A stretch of DNA of 64,000 nucleotides from Theropithecus gelada. Its lineage: Eukaryota > Chordata > Mammalia > Primates > Cercopithecidae. A program made the translations under genes and the position numbers. The notes under the pieces were generated by a model that was not told the origin of the DNA, searched no databases, and saw only the letters and a program-made list of their open reading frames with translations. This document shows positions 1 through 11,409 of this stretch, piece after piece (within the stretch, counting starts at the first letter, position 1; each line of letters starts with the position of its first letter). The stretch lies in the NCBI RefSeq assembly GCF_003255815.1, contig NC_037668.1, forward strand, positions 68,815,445-68,879,444. The letters run 5' to 3'.

Positions 1-120
1 TGTCATACTACATGCAACAGCAGTATGGATAATCATCACTGCCACTAAAATGTACTAGGTTGCATAAAAAGCAGTTTATATTGGCAGCTAAGGGAATGGT
101 TTAAGTCATGCCTATGAAGC
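1..120. other. Intron end of window, nothing assigned
   Basis: I see no gene, repeat family or signal here. It is SCMH1 intron by position. Confidence 0.5.
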
Positions 121-245
121 ATGTATTATCTCTATTTAACAGATGAGGAAATGGGAATTTGAGTAAGTTGGCCACAGTCACATAGTAAAGAGGCAGGGCT
201 GGAATATACATCTAGGATGTCTTACTCCAAAGTCTTTGCTCTTTC
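120..245 (-). repeat. MIR-like SINE fragment
   Basis: The text 'acagatgaggaaatgggaat ... gccacagtcacatagtaaagaggcagggctggaa' is the familiar MIR core in antisense, strongly diverged. Confidence 0.6.
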
Positions 246-264
246 CATCATACCATACAGCTTT

Positions 265-1565
265 TCTCTTACTAATTCAAAATTCATTCATTCACTCATT
301 TGTTTACTCATTCATCCAACAATCATTCTGTACTGAGAATATATTATGTGGTAGGTCCTACTGCATACACTACAGTTCAATATTAATTTTCAGTGGAAAT
401 AAAAGTTTCTGCTGGGCTGGGGCTGGCTTGATAAGCAGGAATCAGGCACGTGAGGATTTAGGGCAGAGTACTCTAGGCAGAGGAAATAAAAGGTATAAAG
501 GTCTTAAGGAAATAATGAACTTGACTTGTTTAAGAAACAGAAAGCCAGAGAGATTGCATCTGGGTAAATAAAGGAAATAATGGTAAAAGATAGAATCAGA
601 AAAGTAGATGTGGTCAGATCATGCAGGGCCTTCTGTGTCATGGTAAAGAAATGCTCTAATTACTATTGAAAAATATCAGCCTAGATGCTCTGTGGATGAA
701 GAATGGATAATAGAGAGGTAAGAATGGAAGCAGAGACATCAGTTAAAAGGCTAACTGTAGAAGTCCATCCAAGAGATGATGGTGGGCTGAGATTAAAGTG
801 ATGATAGCCATGAGGGTACAAAGAAGTAGATGAATACAAGGCACATTTTATAAGCAGAGCTGATGGCACTGCAAACCTCGATGAAAGAGAGGGAGGGAAA
901 GTGCAATTCAGGGTGAATTTTAAGTTTCTGGTCATTACTATGACAGGGAAAATGACAAGAACTATAGGTTTTGGAGGAGGCAGTTTAGGAATCAAAAATC
1001 TATTTTAGCTATCTTATGTTCTAAATGACCTTTAGATATCTAGAGATGACAGGTAGTCAAATAAATGAGTCCAGAGTTCCACAGAAAGTTCAAGGATAGA
1101 GATATAATCCTGGTAGTCATTAGTATGTAGACAGTATATAAAGACATAGCACCAGACTTAGAGAAACTCTGTGTACAGTAGAATAGGAGAAGGCCTGGGA
1201 CTCAGCCCTGGAGCACTCCAACAACTAGAGGCTGAGAAGTGGAGAATGCCAGCCAGAGGAGACAGAGTTAAGAATTGAAAATGTAGAAACTGTCATGTTC
1301 TAGAAGCCAAGAGGTGGTGATGTTTTAAGAAGGAAATAGTGATCAGTTGTACTGAAAAGTTACCGAGAGGCTGAGCAAGATGAAGGCAGAAAAGTTCTGT
1401 CAACAGGAAAGTCAAATGTGTTCTTACTAAGAGCAGCTTCACTGGAACAGTGGGGGTTGAAGAATAACTCAAGAAAGCTGAGAAAATAATAGAATGGAAG
1501 ACAGAAACAGAAATAGTGACAACAGATGAATTATTTTTAGAAGTTTTACTGTGTTTAGCAGGAAG
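265..1565 (+). repeat. Ancient high-copy interspersed repeat, family not named
   Basis: Several stretches match a mammalian repeat text I recognise but cannot name: a run of attcattcattcactcattt, then gcagggccttctgtgtcatgg, then ggactcagccctggagcact, then gatcagttgtactgaaaagt. They occur in the expected order over 1.3 kb. It is highly diverged, and short open frames within it are chance. Confidence 0.5.
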
Positions 1566-1569
1566 AATG

Positions 1570-2940
1570 GCCATTCCAAAGATGTCCACACAAAAACTCT
1601 ATTTTCAGTATGGCAAGCCTTATCTCTCCAACTAGCTATAAAATTTAACCAGAGCATATTTATTCAGTGTTAGGAATATTGCCACATGGTTCAAACCTGT
1701 AATAGCAGACTCACTGGACCTATACTAGCAAGGCAATGTCTGGGAAACATCATCTGGACTTCCTCCATATGCTTTATATGCTCCCTGAAATTTGTCACTA
1801 GCCCTTGGTGGTTCTCATCTCAGACTGATTCTTGGGCTCTAGGCCTTGCTAATGTCTGCTTCATGAACTTGGCTTGCTCTCTGATTATACTCTCCGGTAT
1901 TTAGTTTTTGATGACCAGCTGAAGGTCCCTAGCATTTGATTTTGACTTACATTTTGCTGATACCATTCCCTTGTTTATGTTAATATCCTAAAGGGAGCCT
2001 ATGCTCAAAGCTACATAGCATATATCCTAGCACCCTAAGTTATACCAGGCACATAGGAGTTTGTTAAAACATATCAAATTGGTGGTAGTGCAGAGGAAGC
2101 AGGTATGGCATAGGTGTTAAAGGGCAGGTTCTCCAGCCTCTAAAAAACAGGACAATGTGTAAAGTCAGTGTGTAAAGTCAGCCTAAATTTCTTCCAGAAA
2201 CAGGGAAGGTAATCACAAATACTTTCTTAAGGAATAAGACACAAGGAATGAAAGCTTATAGCTGTTTCCATGAAAACATATGACAGTTGTCTTTGGTATT
2301 TTGATAATTTGTATCACTAAAAACAAATTAAATAAAGTCAAATGTATTTGAGAGGCAGCTGGGGTCTCAGGCAAATTAACATGTAAAGCTAGCATTCTGG
2401 AAGATCCCAATCCAAAAGATGAGAAGAACTCAGGGAAGGAAGGAACAAAACAAATCCCTAGCATTCATATTCCAATGAACCGTGGGAAAATACAAATAAC
2501 AGTGGCCCAGAACACAGTAAACTGTTCTGTTTCAGAAACTAAATTGTTATGTTACTTTGAAAAATTTCTCCGTGCTTCATTTTTGGGGCCTGCTATTCCT
2601 TCAGCACGCATCTGTTTAGAATAAGGATATTCTTCTACCTAATCATGATACCTTTGCCATGTTTAGTTATAAATGCTTCTGTACTAAGACAATTGTATCA
2701 CTTACAGTAGAAAGTATAAGAGATGCAAGGAGAAAAAGAAACATATGACTAATACAATACTTTAAGACACCACTCCCAGAATAAGACAGGTCAAGTGGAC
2801 AAAAGATAAGTAAGGGTTTAGAATATCTAAGCAAAATAATCATGTTACATTGATCTTATGGATATATAGGATACTACACTCTGATATTAGTGAACATGAA
2901 ACATTCACAAAACTCATCATACATTAGCACAAAGAAAATC
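1570..2940. other. Unassigned intronic sequence
   Basis: About 1.4 kb with no exon, clear repeat or RNA gene that I can recognise. Short open frames here have no family features. Confidence 0.5.
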
Positions 2941-2944
2941 GTAA

Positions 2945-3097
2945 GTTTCAAATCTCTGTAATCTGTAGTCTGAGGTCTGAGATGGGAGGATCACATGATC
3001 CCAGGAGTTTGAGGCTGCAGTGAGCTATAATTATGCCATTCCACTCCAATCTGGGCGATGGAGTGAGACCATCTTAAAAAACAAAACAAAACAAAAC
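2945..3097 (+). repeat. Old Alu arm fragment (FRAM/AluJ-like)
   Basis: It reads 'gatgggaggatcacatgatcccaggagtttgaggctgcagtgagctataattatgcc' in broken form and ends in an A-rich (AAAAC)n tail, typical of an old Alu monomer. Confidence 0.7.
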
Positions 3098-3329
3098 CTA
3101 AAGATGCAAACAAAAACCTCTTAGATCTGATAAACAAATTCATTAAAGTTGTAGGATACAAAATCAACATACAAAAATCAGTCGCATTTCTATATACCAA
3201 TAATGAAATAGTTGAAAAAGAAATCAAGAAAGCAATCCCATTTACAATAGCTACTGAAAAATTAAAATACCTAGGAATAAAATGAACCAAGGAGGTGAAA
3301 GCCCTTTACGAGGAAAACTACAAATACTC

Positions 3330-3597
3330 AGGAAAGAAACAGAAAAATACTGCACGTTTTCACTTATAAGTGTAAGCTAAACATGGTTACATATGAACAT
3401 AAAGGTAGGAACAATAGACACTGGGGAATACAAGAGGGGAGAGGGAAGTAGTGGGGCAAGAATTGAAAAACTACCTATTGAGTACTGTGGTCACTACCTG
3501 GGTGACGTGTTCAATCTCAGGATCACACAATATATCTCTATAACAAACCTGCAAATGTACTCCCTGACTCTAAAATAAAAGTTAAAAAAAAAAAAAA
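3330..3597 (+). mobile_element. L1 3' end inserted inside the older L1
   Basis: The segment reads as an L1 terminal ORF2/3'UTR ('acacaatatatctctataacaaacctgc') and ends in a 16-A run at about 3583-3598. The host L1 ORF2 text then resumes ('catgttcatggattagaaga') exactly where it left off. This is a 5'-truncated insertion of about 270 bp. Confidence 0.7.
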
Positions 3598-4063
3598 AAG
3601 AAATGAAACAGGACATGAACAAAACAGAAAGACATCTCATGTTCATGGATTAGAAGAACTAATATGGTTAAAACGATCATACTACCCAAAGCAATCTACA
3701 GATTCAACGAAATACCTGTCAAAATGCCAATGACATTTTTCGCAGAAATAGGAAAAAATCCTATAATTTGTATGAGACCAAAAAAGAGCCTAAATAGTCA
3801 AAGCAATTTTGAGCAAAAAGAACAAAGCTGGAGGCATCACATTATCTGACTTCAAAATATCTTCTACGGCTATGGTAGTGGTATAAAGATGGACACATAG
3901 AACAACGGAACAGAATAAACCCAGAAATAAATCCACAATATTATAGCCAAAAGACTTTTAACAAAGGTGCCAAGAATATACATTAGAGAAAGAATACCCT
4001 CTTTGATAAATGGTTCTGGGAAAACTGGATATCCATGTGTAGAATAATGAAACTAGATCCCTA

Positions 4064-4350
4064 TTTATTTATTTATTTACTTATTTATTTGAGACAGAGT
4101 TTCACTCTGGTTGCCCAGGTTGGAGTGCAATGGCGCAATCTTGGCTCACTGCAACCTCTACCTCCCGGGTTCAAGCAGGTAGCTGGGATTACAGGCGCCC
4201 GCCACCATGCCTGGCTCATTTTTTGTATTTTTAGTGGAAACAGGGTTTCACCATGTTGGTCAGGCTGGTCTCAAGCTCCTGACCTCAGGTGATCCACCCG
4301 CCTCAGCCTCCCAAAGTGCTGGGATTAAAGGCGTGAGCCACTGCACCCAG
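4064..4350 (-). mobile_element. Alu, with target-site duplication
   Basis: Full-length antisense Alu starting in a (TTTA)n/T-rich tail. It is flanked by the perfect 11-bp duplication CTAGATCCCTA at 4053-4063 and 4351-4361, inside the old L1. Confidence 0.93.
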
Positions 4351-4830
4351 CTAGATCCCTACTTTTTACCATATACAAAAATCAACTCAAAAGTGATTAA
4401 AGACATAAACTTAAGACCTGAGACTATATATTTAATAGAAGAAAATACAGGGAAAACCCTTCAGGACACTGATCTAGGCAAAGTTTTTATGGCTAGGCAC
4501 TCAAAAGTACAGACAACAAAAAGAAAAATAGACAAATGGGACTACATCAAACTAAAAAGTTTCTGCACAACAAAGGAAACAATAAACAGATAAACTGCAG
4601 AATGGGAGAAAATATTTTAAACTATTCACCTGACAAGGGACTAATATTCAGAATATACAAGGAACTCAACAGCAAAAAAACAAATAATCCCATTAAAAGG
4701 TGGGACAGGATAAACATTTCTCAAAGAAGACATAAAAATGGCATAAAAATATATGGTATTTCTTCATAAGCAGGTATATGAAAAAGTGCATAACATCACT
4801 AACCATCAGGTAAATGCAAATCAAAATCAT

Positions 4831-4848
4831 ACACACACACACACACAC
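4831..4848. repeat. (AC)9 microsatellite
   Basis: Nine AC units in the L1 3' region. Confidence 0.9.
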
Positions 4849-5390
4849 CAGAATACTACCTGGCCATAAAAAAGAATGAAATTTTGTCATTTGTAGCAAC
4901 ATGGATGGAACTGGAGCTCACTACGTTAAGTGAAATAAGTCAGGCACAGAAAGACAAATGTTGCATGTTCTCACTCATATGTGGGAGCTAAAAAAGTTGA
5001 TCTCATGGAGGTAGAAAGTAGAATGATAGTTACCAGAGGCTGGGAAGAGTATGTGTGTGGTGGGATGTAGAGGGATGAAAAGAGGTTTGTTAATGGGCAC
5101 AAACATACAGTTGGATAGAAGGAATAAGTTCTAATGTTCAACAGCAGAGCAGGGTGACTATAGTTAACAACAATGTATGGCATATTTCAAAATAACTAGA
5201 AGAGAGGACTTGAAATATTCCCAAAACACAGAAGTGATAAATATTCAAGGTGATGGATACCCTCAATACCTTGACCTGATCATTATACATTCTATGCATG
5301 TAACAAAATATCGTATGTACTCCATAAAAATGAATATTATGTATCAATACATTTTTTTAAAGACAGCACAAATATAAAAACAGTAAGTGA

Positions 5391-6100
5391 AAACGGGCAA
5401 AATTGATAGAACCAAAGTCAACTAAACAACTCATAAAACCCATAAACAACCCCTTTTATTTTTATATAGGTAAATTTAAACACCAATATGGAATAGGTAA
5501 TTTCCTAGGAAAACAAAGTTTACTGAAACTGACCCCAGTAAAACTAGACAGCTTAAATAGATTAACTTTGATAAAAGCAGTAAAAGTTATCAAGGAACTA
5601 CCCTACAAAAAAGCAGCAGGCCCAGATGGGTTCACAGGGGGAATTTTAAGCTTATACACACAAACTCTGACGCAATATATATAGAGAGAATTATTAAGAA
5701 ACTATCCCACAAAGAAGTAGCAGACCGAGAGGGTTTCAGGAGAATTCTAGCAAGACTTTAGTGACTACATAGTCTCAATGCTACCTAAATAGTTTCAGTG
5801 CATAGAAAATAAAAGAAAATTTCCAAATTATTTTTATGAAGCAAAGATAAACTGATACCTATATCTGAAAAAGATGGCACAAAAAATTACAAATATCACA
5901 TATGAATACTGGTACAAAAATCCCAAATATTAGTGATCAGATTCCAACACCACCTTAAGAAAATAATACACATTGAGTGAACTGACAAAATAGGAATATG
6001 GATAGATTAAAATATTGTATCAATGTTAAAAATGTATATATAAAGAGAATAAATGATAGAACAAATAGGGCAAATTGTTAATAATTGGTAAATTTAGATA
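5391..6100 (+). mobile_element. L1 ORF2 fragment (start of a second decayed L1)
   Basis: The sense frame near 5560-5640 reads LPYKKAAGPDGFTGG, the conserved ORF2 segment just before the reverse transcriptase core. The remainder is stop-riddled. The same element seems to continue after the Alus at 6819. Confidence 0.75.
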
Positions 6101-6117
6101 AGAGATTCTTTATACTC

Positions 6118-6416
6118 TTTTTTTTTTTTTTTTTGAGACACAGTCGCGCTCTGTTGCCCAGGCTGGAGTGCAGTGGCACAATCTCAGTTCACTGCAACCT
6201 TCACCTTCCAGGTTCAAGAGATTCTCCTGCCTTAGCCTCCCAAGTAGCTGGGATGACAGGTGTGTGCCACCACACCCGGCTAATTTTTGTATTTTTGGGA
6301 GAGATGGGGTTTCACCATGTTGGCTAGGCTGGTCTCAAACTCCTGACCTCAGGAGATCTGCCTACTTCGGCCTCCCAAAGTGCTGGGATTACAGGCGTGA
6401 GCCACCGCGCCTGGCC
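6118..6416 (-). mobile_element. Alu (S-type)
   Basis: Full-length antisense Alu with a T-run of about 16 at its left edge. It forms a close inverted pair with the next Alu. Confidence 0.92.
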
Positions 6417-6479
6417 TCTTTATGTTATCCTTGTGACTTTTTGTGAGCTTGAAATTATTTCTAAATAAAAAGTTAAGAG

Positions 6480-6805
6480 GCTGGGCGTGGTGGCTCACAC
6501 CTGTAATGCTAGCACTTCAGGAGGCCAAGGCAGGCGGATCACCTGAGATCAGGAGTTTGTTCACCTGAGGTCAGGAGTGCGAGACCAGCCTGGCCAACGT
6601 GATGAAACCTCATCTCTACTAAAAATACAAAAATTAGCCTGGCGTGGTGGTGGGTGCCTGTAATCCCAGCTACTCAGGAGGCTGAGGCACGAGAATCACT
6701 TGAACCTGGGAGGGAGGGGTTGTAGTGAGCTGACACTGCACCACTGCATTCCCGCCTGAGTGACAAGGGCAAAACTCCATCTCAAAAAAAAAAGAAAAAG
6801 AAAAA
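6480..6805 (+). mobile_element. Alu with internal 22-bp tandem duplication
   Basis: Sense Alu flanked by AAAAAGTTAAGAG at 6467-6479 and 6806-6818. The left arm carries an adjacent duplication of the CACCTGAG(A/G)TCAGGAG segment (6539-6560 and 6561-6582). Confidence 0.92.
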
Positions 6806-6818
6806 AAAAAGTTAAGAG

Positions 6819-7264
6819 ACTATACCATGAACAAGTTGGGTCTATACTATAAATGCAAAGATAGTTCAATATTAGGAAATCAATCAACAGACCTTATTAA
6901 TAGGTCTGAGAAAAAAAATTATGTGATGACTCTATTAATACTGAAAAGGCTTTTGACAAAATTAAGCACTCAAGAAAATATAGTTTGCTATGTGATTAGC
7001 ATGATAATACATATATGCCAAAATCCTAAAGGAAACATCTTAATGGAGAAACACAAGAGGTATTCCCACTAAGGTCAGGAATAAGGTACTGATGCCTACT
7101 AGCTCCACTAATATTTAACATTACACTGGAATTATTAGCCAAAGTATTAAGATAAGAGAAACAAATTAGAAGCCTAAGAATTGGAAAAGATAAAGCAAAA
7201 CAATCTCTGTCTGTAGATGACATGACAGGGTATATGCGCCATCCAAAAAAGTAAGCACTAGACA
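6819..7264 (+). mobile_element. L1 ORF2 fragment (continued)
   Basis: Decayed ORF2 text ('aggcttttgacaaaattaag', 'ctgtctgtagatgacatgac'). The latter corresponds to the FADDM catalytic box of the reverse transcriptase, here mutated. Confidence 0.75.
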
Positions 7265-7836
7265 CATGTGGCTCCTGAGCACTTGCAATGTGACTAGTTC
7301 AAACTGAGATGTGCTGTAAGTATAAAATGCACACTGGATTTTAAAGACATAGTAGAAAAAGAATGTAAAATATTTCACTAACAATGTCTTATATTGATTA
7401 CATATTGAAATGATAATGTTTTGGATATTATAAAATAAAATACAGTATTAAAATTAATTTTACCTGGTATCTTTTTTTTTTTGAGACGGAGTCTTGCTCT
7501 GTGGCCCAGGCTGGAGTGCAGTGGCACGATCTCGGCTCACTGCAACTCTGCCTCCCAGGTTCAAGCGATTCTCCTGCCTCAGTCTCTCGAGTAGTTGGGA
7601 TTACAGGTGCCCACCACCACGCCCAGCTAATTTTTGTATTTTTAGTAGAGACGGGGTTTCACCACATTGGCCAAGATGGTCTCAATCTCCTGACCTCGTG
7701 ATCTGCCCGCCTTGGCCTCCCAATGTGCTGGGATTATAGGCGTGAGCCACCACACCCGGCCTTCTTTTTAAAATGTACTATAAAAGTTTTAATTATGTAT
7801 ATAGCTCAAATTACATTTCTATTGGACAGTGCTTCC
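7265..7836 (-). mobile_element. MER3-like hAT DNA-transposon relic, split by an Alu
   Basis: The segments 'acatgtggctcctgagcact ... gtgactagttcaaactgaga' (7262-7467) and 'tacatttctattggacagtg' (7815-7834) match the internal and terminal parts of MER3-type elements. An Alu (7468-7762) lies between them. Strand and exact subfamily are uncertain. Confidence 0.6.
7468..7762 (-). mobile_element. Alu (S/Y-type)
   Basis: Full-length antisense Alu, T-run at the left, ending ccacacccggcc. It is inserted into the MER3-like element. Confidence 0.93.
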
Positions 7837-7839
7837 CTA

Positions 7840-8225
7840 CAAAATCAGTGATGAAGCTAGTTGAAACAGTAAAAGAATTGAGCAAGTAACAGAATATGTA
7901 ACTGACATACAAAACTCCACAGCCTTCACATACGCAAATCAGTTAGATGATAACAGAGGCAGAAATACTCAGGAACAAAGTTAACAGGAAATATGAAAAA
8001 TCCATATGAAAATAATTACAAAACACTGCTGAAAGACACAGAAGTAGACTTGACAAAAAGATAACTCTTATCCTCGTTCTTTTATTTTTCAATATCATCA
8101 AGTTGTTAGTTCTCACTAAGTTAACTTACAAATTTAATGCAACCTCAATAAAAATACAAAGAAACCTTTCCCCACTGCCCCTTCCCTGCCCTGCCCCTGG
8201 AGCTGGACAAGTTGACATTAAACTT
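7840..8225 (+). mobile_element. L1 ORF2 fragment (continued)
   Basis: Text such as 'acatacaaaactccacagcc' and 'tcaatatcatcaagttgtta' fits decayed L1 ORF2 in sense, following on from the fragment at 6819. Confidence 0.65.
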
Positions 8226-8520
8226 TATATATATTTAAAAAAACCACAACCAGGCACTGTAGCTCACACCGCTAGCCCCAGCTACTCGGGAGGCTGAGGT
8301 GGGAGGGTCACTTGAGGTCAGGAATTCGAGACCAGCCTATGCAACATAGTGAGGTGCTGTCTCTAAACAACAACAACAACAACAACAACAAACTAGCTGG
8401 GTACAGCAGTGCATACCTGTAGTACCACATACTTGGGAAGCTGATTGTTTGAGCTCAGGAGTTGGAGACCAGTCTGAGAAATATGATGAGACCCTTGTTT
8501 CTAAAAACAAAACAAAACAT
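8226..8520 (+). mobile_element. Old AluJ copy with (CAA)n linker
   Basis: Two diverged Alu arms. The middle A-rich linker has become (CAA)8 at about 8368-8391. The tail is (AAAAC)n. Confidence 0.8.
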
Positions 8521-9226
8521 AAAAAAAACCCCAAACACACAAAGCAGAAACCACAAGAATAACTAAGAAAACAATAGAACGTGAGAGCTGAGGGAATTAG
8601 CCTTAGCAGACATTAAAATACAAAGCTTACATTATGAAAACTGGGGTACTGGTACACCAATGGACAGGCACACCAATGGAACAGAAAAAGAGACCCAACT
8701 ATACACATAAATCTGGGATATGATAAAAGCAGTATCTCAAATCACTAGGGCAAAGATGAAGACATTAATAAATGATAGTGGAACAATGGATAGCCACTGG
8801 AAAAACACAAAATTAGATCTATTTATCACACCAAATACAAGAATAAATTCCAAATGGATCAGAGATGTAACTATAAAAAAGAAAAAAACTATATAAGTAG
8901 TAGAGGAAAATATAGGTGAATTCCTATAATGAAAGGTTAATAAATTTAACTGTAAAATTAAAACTTTTGCATGGGAAACAAATGAAAAACTACCATAAGC
9001 AAAGTACAAATTGGGAGAAAATATTTACAATATATATTACAATAAAAGGGTGTATCTAACATACAAAGGACTTTTAAAATTGAGAGGGAAAATGACCTAA
9101 AATCACATGGGTAAATGAGCAAAAGAAATGACAACCTGTAAAAGAAAAAAAAAAAAAAAAGATAAAATGGCACCCTAGACATATGAAAAGATGTCAAACT
9201 TCACTTTTTATAAAAAGAGAAATGCA
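8521..9226 (+). mobile_element. L1 ORF2 C-terminal fragment
   Basis: Reads like the L1 ORF2 C-terminal half ('acaccaatggaacagaaaaa', 'aatgatagtggaacaatgga'). It is diverged, with no open frame of significance. Confidence 0.7.
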
Positions 9227-9507
9227 GCCTGTAATCCCAGCACTTTGGGAGGCCGAGACGGGCGGATCACGAGGTCAGGAGATCGAGACCATCCTGGCTA
9301 ACACGGTGAAACCCCGTCTCCACTTTAAAAATACAAAAAACTAGCCGGGCGAGGTGGCGGGCGCCTGTAGTCTCAGCTACTCGGGAGGCTGAGGCAGGAG
9401 AATGGCATGAACCTGGGAGGCGGAGCCTGCAGTGAGCTGAGATCCGGCCACTGCACTCCAGCCCGGGCGACAGAGCAAGACTCCGCCTCAAAAAAAAAAA
9501 AAACAAA

Positions 9508-9551
<44 letters not shown>
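9227..9551 (+). mobile_element. Young AluY (Old World monkey AluYR type), 5'-truncated
   Basis: It lacks the first ~30 bases of Alu. It is flanked by the perfect 15-bp duplication AAAAAGAGAAATGCA (9212-9226 and 9552-9566). Diagnostic bases are GAGACGGGCGG, ACTAGCCGGGCGAGGTGG, GAGATCCGGCC and AGCCCGGGCGAC. The tail is a long A-run of about 60 with only one interruption (AAACAAAC), a sign of a recent insertion. Confidence 0.95.
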
Positions 9552-9562
<11 letters not shown>

Positions 9563-9566
9563 TGCA

Positions 9567-10183
9567 AATTAAAATTACATTGAGAAACCAGTTCTCACCC
9601 ATCAGAGTGGCAAAAAAGTCAAAAGCTTGATAATATACTCTGTTGGTGAGGCTACAGGAAAACAGGCACATTGCTGGTGAGAATGAAAACTGGTAACATC
9701 TCTGTGGAGGGGAATTTGGCAGTATCTAACAAAACTATATTTGCCTGGACACAAGAATACCACTTCTGGTAATTTACCCTGAAAATACACCCCCAAATAT
9801 GAAAATACATGTATACAAGTTTATTAAGCAATACATATACAATATATTATTGTACAATATATATTACATATAATAAACTATAAACAATATATATAGTTTC
9901 TGGTGTATGTGTGTATATATTTATGCAATGGTATATTGATTGTATACACACACACACACATAAAATGGAGTATTCTACAGCTTAGAATAAGGGAGCTCTT
10001 TGTGAACCTGCAATGGAGTGACTCCCAGGTATACTGTTAAGTAAAACAAGAAAGCAAAGTACAAAAGAGAATATAGAGTGTGCTACCTTTTGTGTAAGAA
10101 GGGTAGGAAAACACACAAAAATTTGCTTACTTTTATAAAATGAAACATTGCAGGATAAATCAGAAAACAGTGAAAGTGATTGC
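9567..10183 (+). mobile_element. Old L1 3' region
   Basis: Text 'ccatcagagtggcaaaaaag', 'tgctggtgagaatgaaaact' and 'tgctaccttttgtgtaagaa' marks the 3' end of an old L1 (L1ME/L1M type). An AT-rich stretch (9830-9945) and (AC)n at 9946-9960 lie within. Confidence 0.75.
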
Positions 10184-10489
10184 GGCCGGGCGCGGTGGCT
10201 CAAGCCTGTAATCCCAGCACTTTGGGAGGCCGAGACGGGTGGATCACGAGGTCAGCAGATCGAGACCATCCTGGTGAACATGGTGAAACCCCGTCTCTAC
10301 TAAAAAATACAAAAAAAAACTAGCCGGGCGAGGTGGCGGCGCCTGTAGTCCCAGCTACTCGGGAGGCTGAGGCAGGAGAATGGCGTGAACCCGGGAGGCG
10401 GAGCTTGCAGTGAGCTGAGATCCCCACTGCAACTCCAGCCCGGGAGACAGAGCGAGACTCCGTCTCAAAAAAAAAAAAAAAAAAAAAAA
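10184..10489 (+). mobile_element. Young AluY (Old World monkey AluYR type), full length
   Basis: Starts GGCCGGGCGCGGTGGCTCAAG and ends in an A-run. It is flanked by the perfect 12-bp duplication GAAAGTGATTGC (10172-10183 and 10490-10501). It shares GAGACGGG, CTAGCCGGGCGAGG and AGCCCGGG with the copy at 9227 and has a 3-base deletion at the GATCCGGCC site. Confidence 0.96.
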
Positions 10490-10501
10490 GAAAGTGATTG
10501 C

Positions 10502-10700
10502 TTACAGAGGGTAGTAGTGGTGGAAGGAATAAGGTAGAAGAGCAAGGGTAGATGATACTTCTCTTAGTAAATTTTTTGTATGATTTTTGACTCTTGGAAG
10601 CAAGTTAATTTTCTATATATTCAAAAAATAAAATTAAATCCATGAAGATAAGGAAAAAACTGAACCTAAAACTGAATGCAAATGGAAACAAATAAACTCA
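10502..10700 (+). mobile_element. Old L1 3' end (continued)
   Basis: Continues the L1 text broken by the AluY, to an A-rich end near 10640-10690. Confidence 0.65.
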
Positions 10701-10707
10701 ACTATAT

Positions 10708-10872
10708 TTTATTTTTTTAGGGATAGGGTCTGACTCTGTCACCCAGGCTGGTGTGCAATCGCTCAATCATAACTCATTGTAGCCTCGGACTCCTGGGCTC
10801 AAGCAATCCTCCCAGCTCAGTTTCCTGAGTAGCTAGGTGGGACTACAGATGTGTGTCCCCATGCCTGGCGAA
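10708..10872 (-). mobile_element. Alu left-arm fragment (FLAM-like)
   Basis: A single arm in antisense: 'gggtctgactctgtcaccca ... ctacagatgtgtgtccccat'. Diverged. Confidence 0.8.
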
Positions 10873-11205
10873 TTCACAACTGTGTTTTAAATGAATAACA
10901 TAATTACATTGAAGGAAAAAAAGTAATTCAAGTAATTTTTGAACAGAGTACTTTAACTGTAAGTACTTTAACCATCTAAGGAGGAAAAAAATGTAAACAA
11001 ATCTTGAACTCTTAAAGAGTTTTTCCATAGTGGCACGAGTACAGAATTCTGCAACTATTTTATGTGTATTATAGGATTGATGTTGGTGGGAACTAAGATT
11101 CATACTGTAGAAAAAGGGAGATGTAAAATATTTACCAACCTGTAAATGATGAGCATGTCCCAGGACTGTCACTGAACAGATTATCTTCTCTGTCTACATT
11201 CTAGT
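10873..11205. other. Unassigned intronic sequence
   Basis: About 330 bp, AT-rich, with no recognisable repeat, exon or RNA gene. Confidence 0.5.
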
Positions 11206-11209
11206 CCTT

Positions 11210-11350
11210 AGGTAAGTGGTTCTTAAACGTTAGTCTGCATGGCTTGTTAAAACTCAGATTGCTGAGCACCAGCCTCTGAGTTTCTGCTTCTGGGAATTTG
11301 CTTTTCTGGGCAGTGTTGATACTGCTGGTCTGGGGACAACATTTTCAGAA
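11210..11350 (+). mobile_element. MER20-like hAT relic
   Basis: 'aagtggttcttaaacgttag ... cagattgctgagcaccagcc' follows the MER20 layout (terminal TTCTCAAA-type repeat, central CCCC/ctgagtttc block), strongly diverged. Confidence 0.6.
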
Positions 11351-11409
11351 CATGACCCTAGAATCTCCTCTAGCCTCATGGCTTTAAATTCTACCTATAA
11401 TTAAAACTT

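Larger units (their letters stand above)
3098..5390 (+). mobile_element. Old L1 ORF2/3' end, interrupted twice
   Basis: Decayed L1 ORF2 sense sequence. The frame near 3160-3290 reads like the region after the reverse transcriptase active site (VGYKINIQKS-type text), 3600-3850 continues it, and 4360-5000 covers the ORF2 C-terminus ('accatatacaaaaatcaact', 'ggacatgg'-type text). It ends near 5390 with a typical L1M/L1PB 3' end. It is interrupted by a second L1 3' end (about 3330-3597) and by an Alu (4064-4350). Many stops; not functional. Confidence 0.85.

Noticed and set aside
8366..8391. CRISPR-like or regulatory short repeat
   Set aside because: It is a (CAA)n expansion of an Alu linker.
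9267..9671. 134-codon minus frame with a long Phe run
   Set aside because: It is the reverse translation of the AluY and its A-tail.
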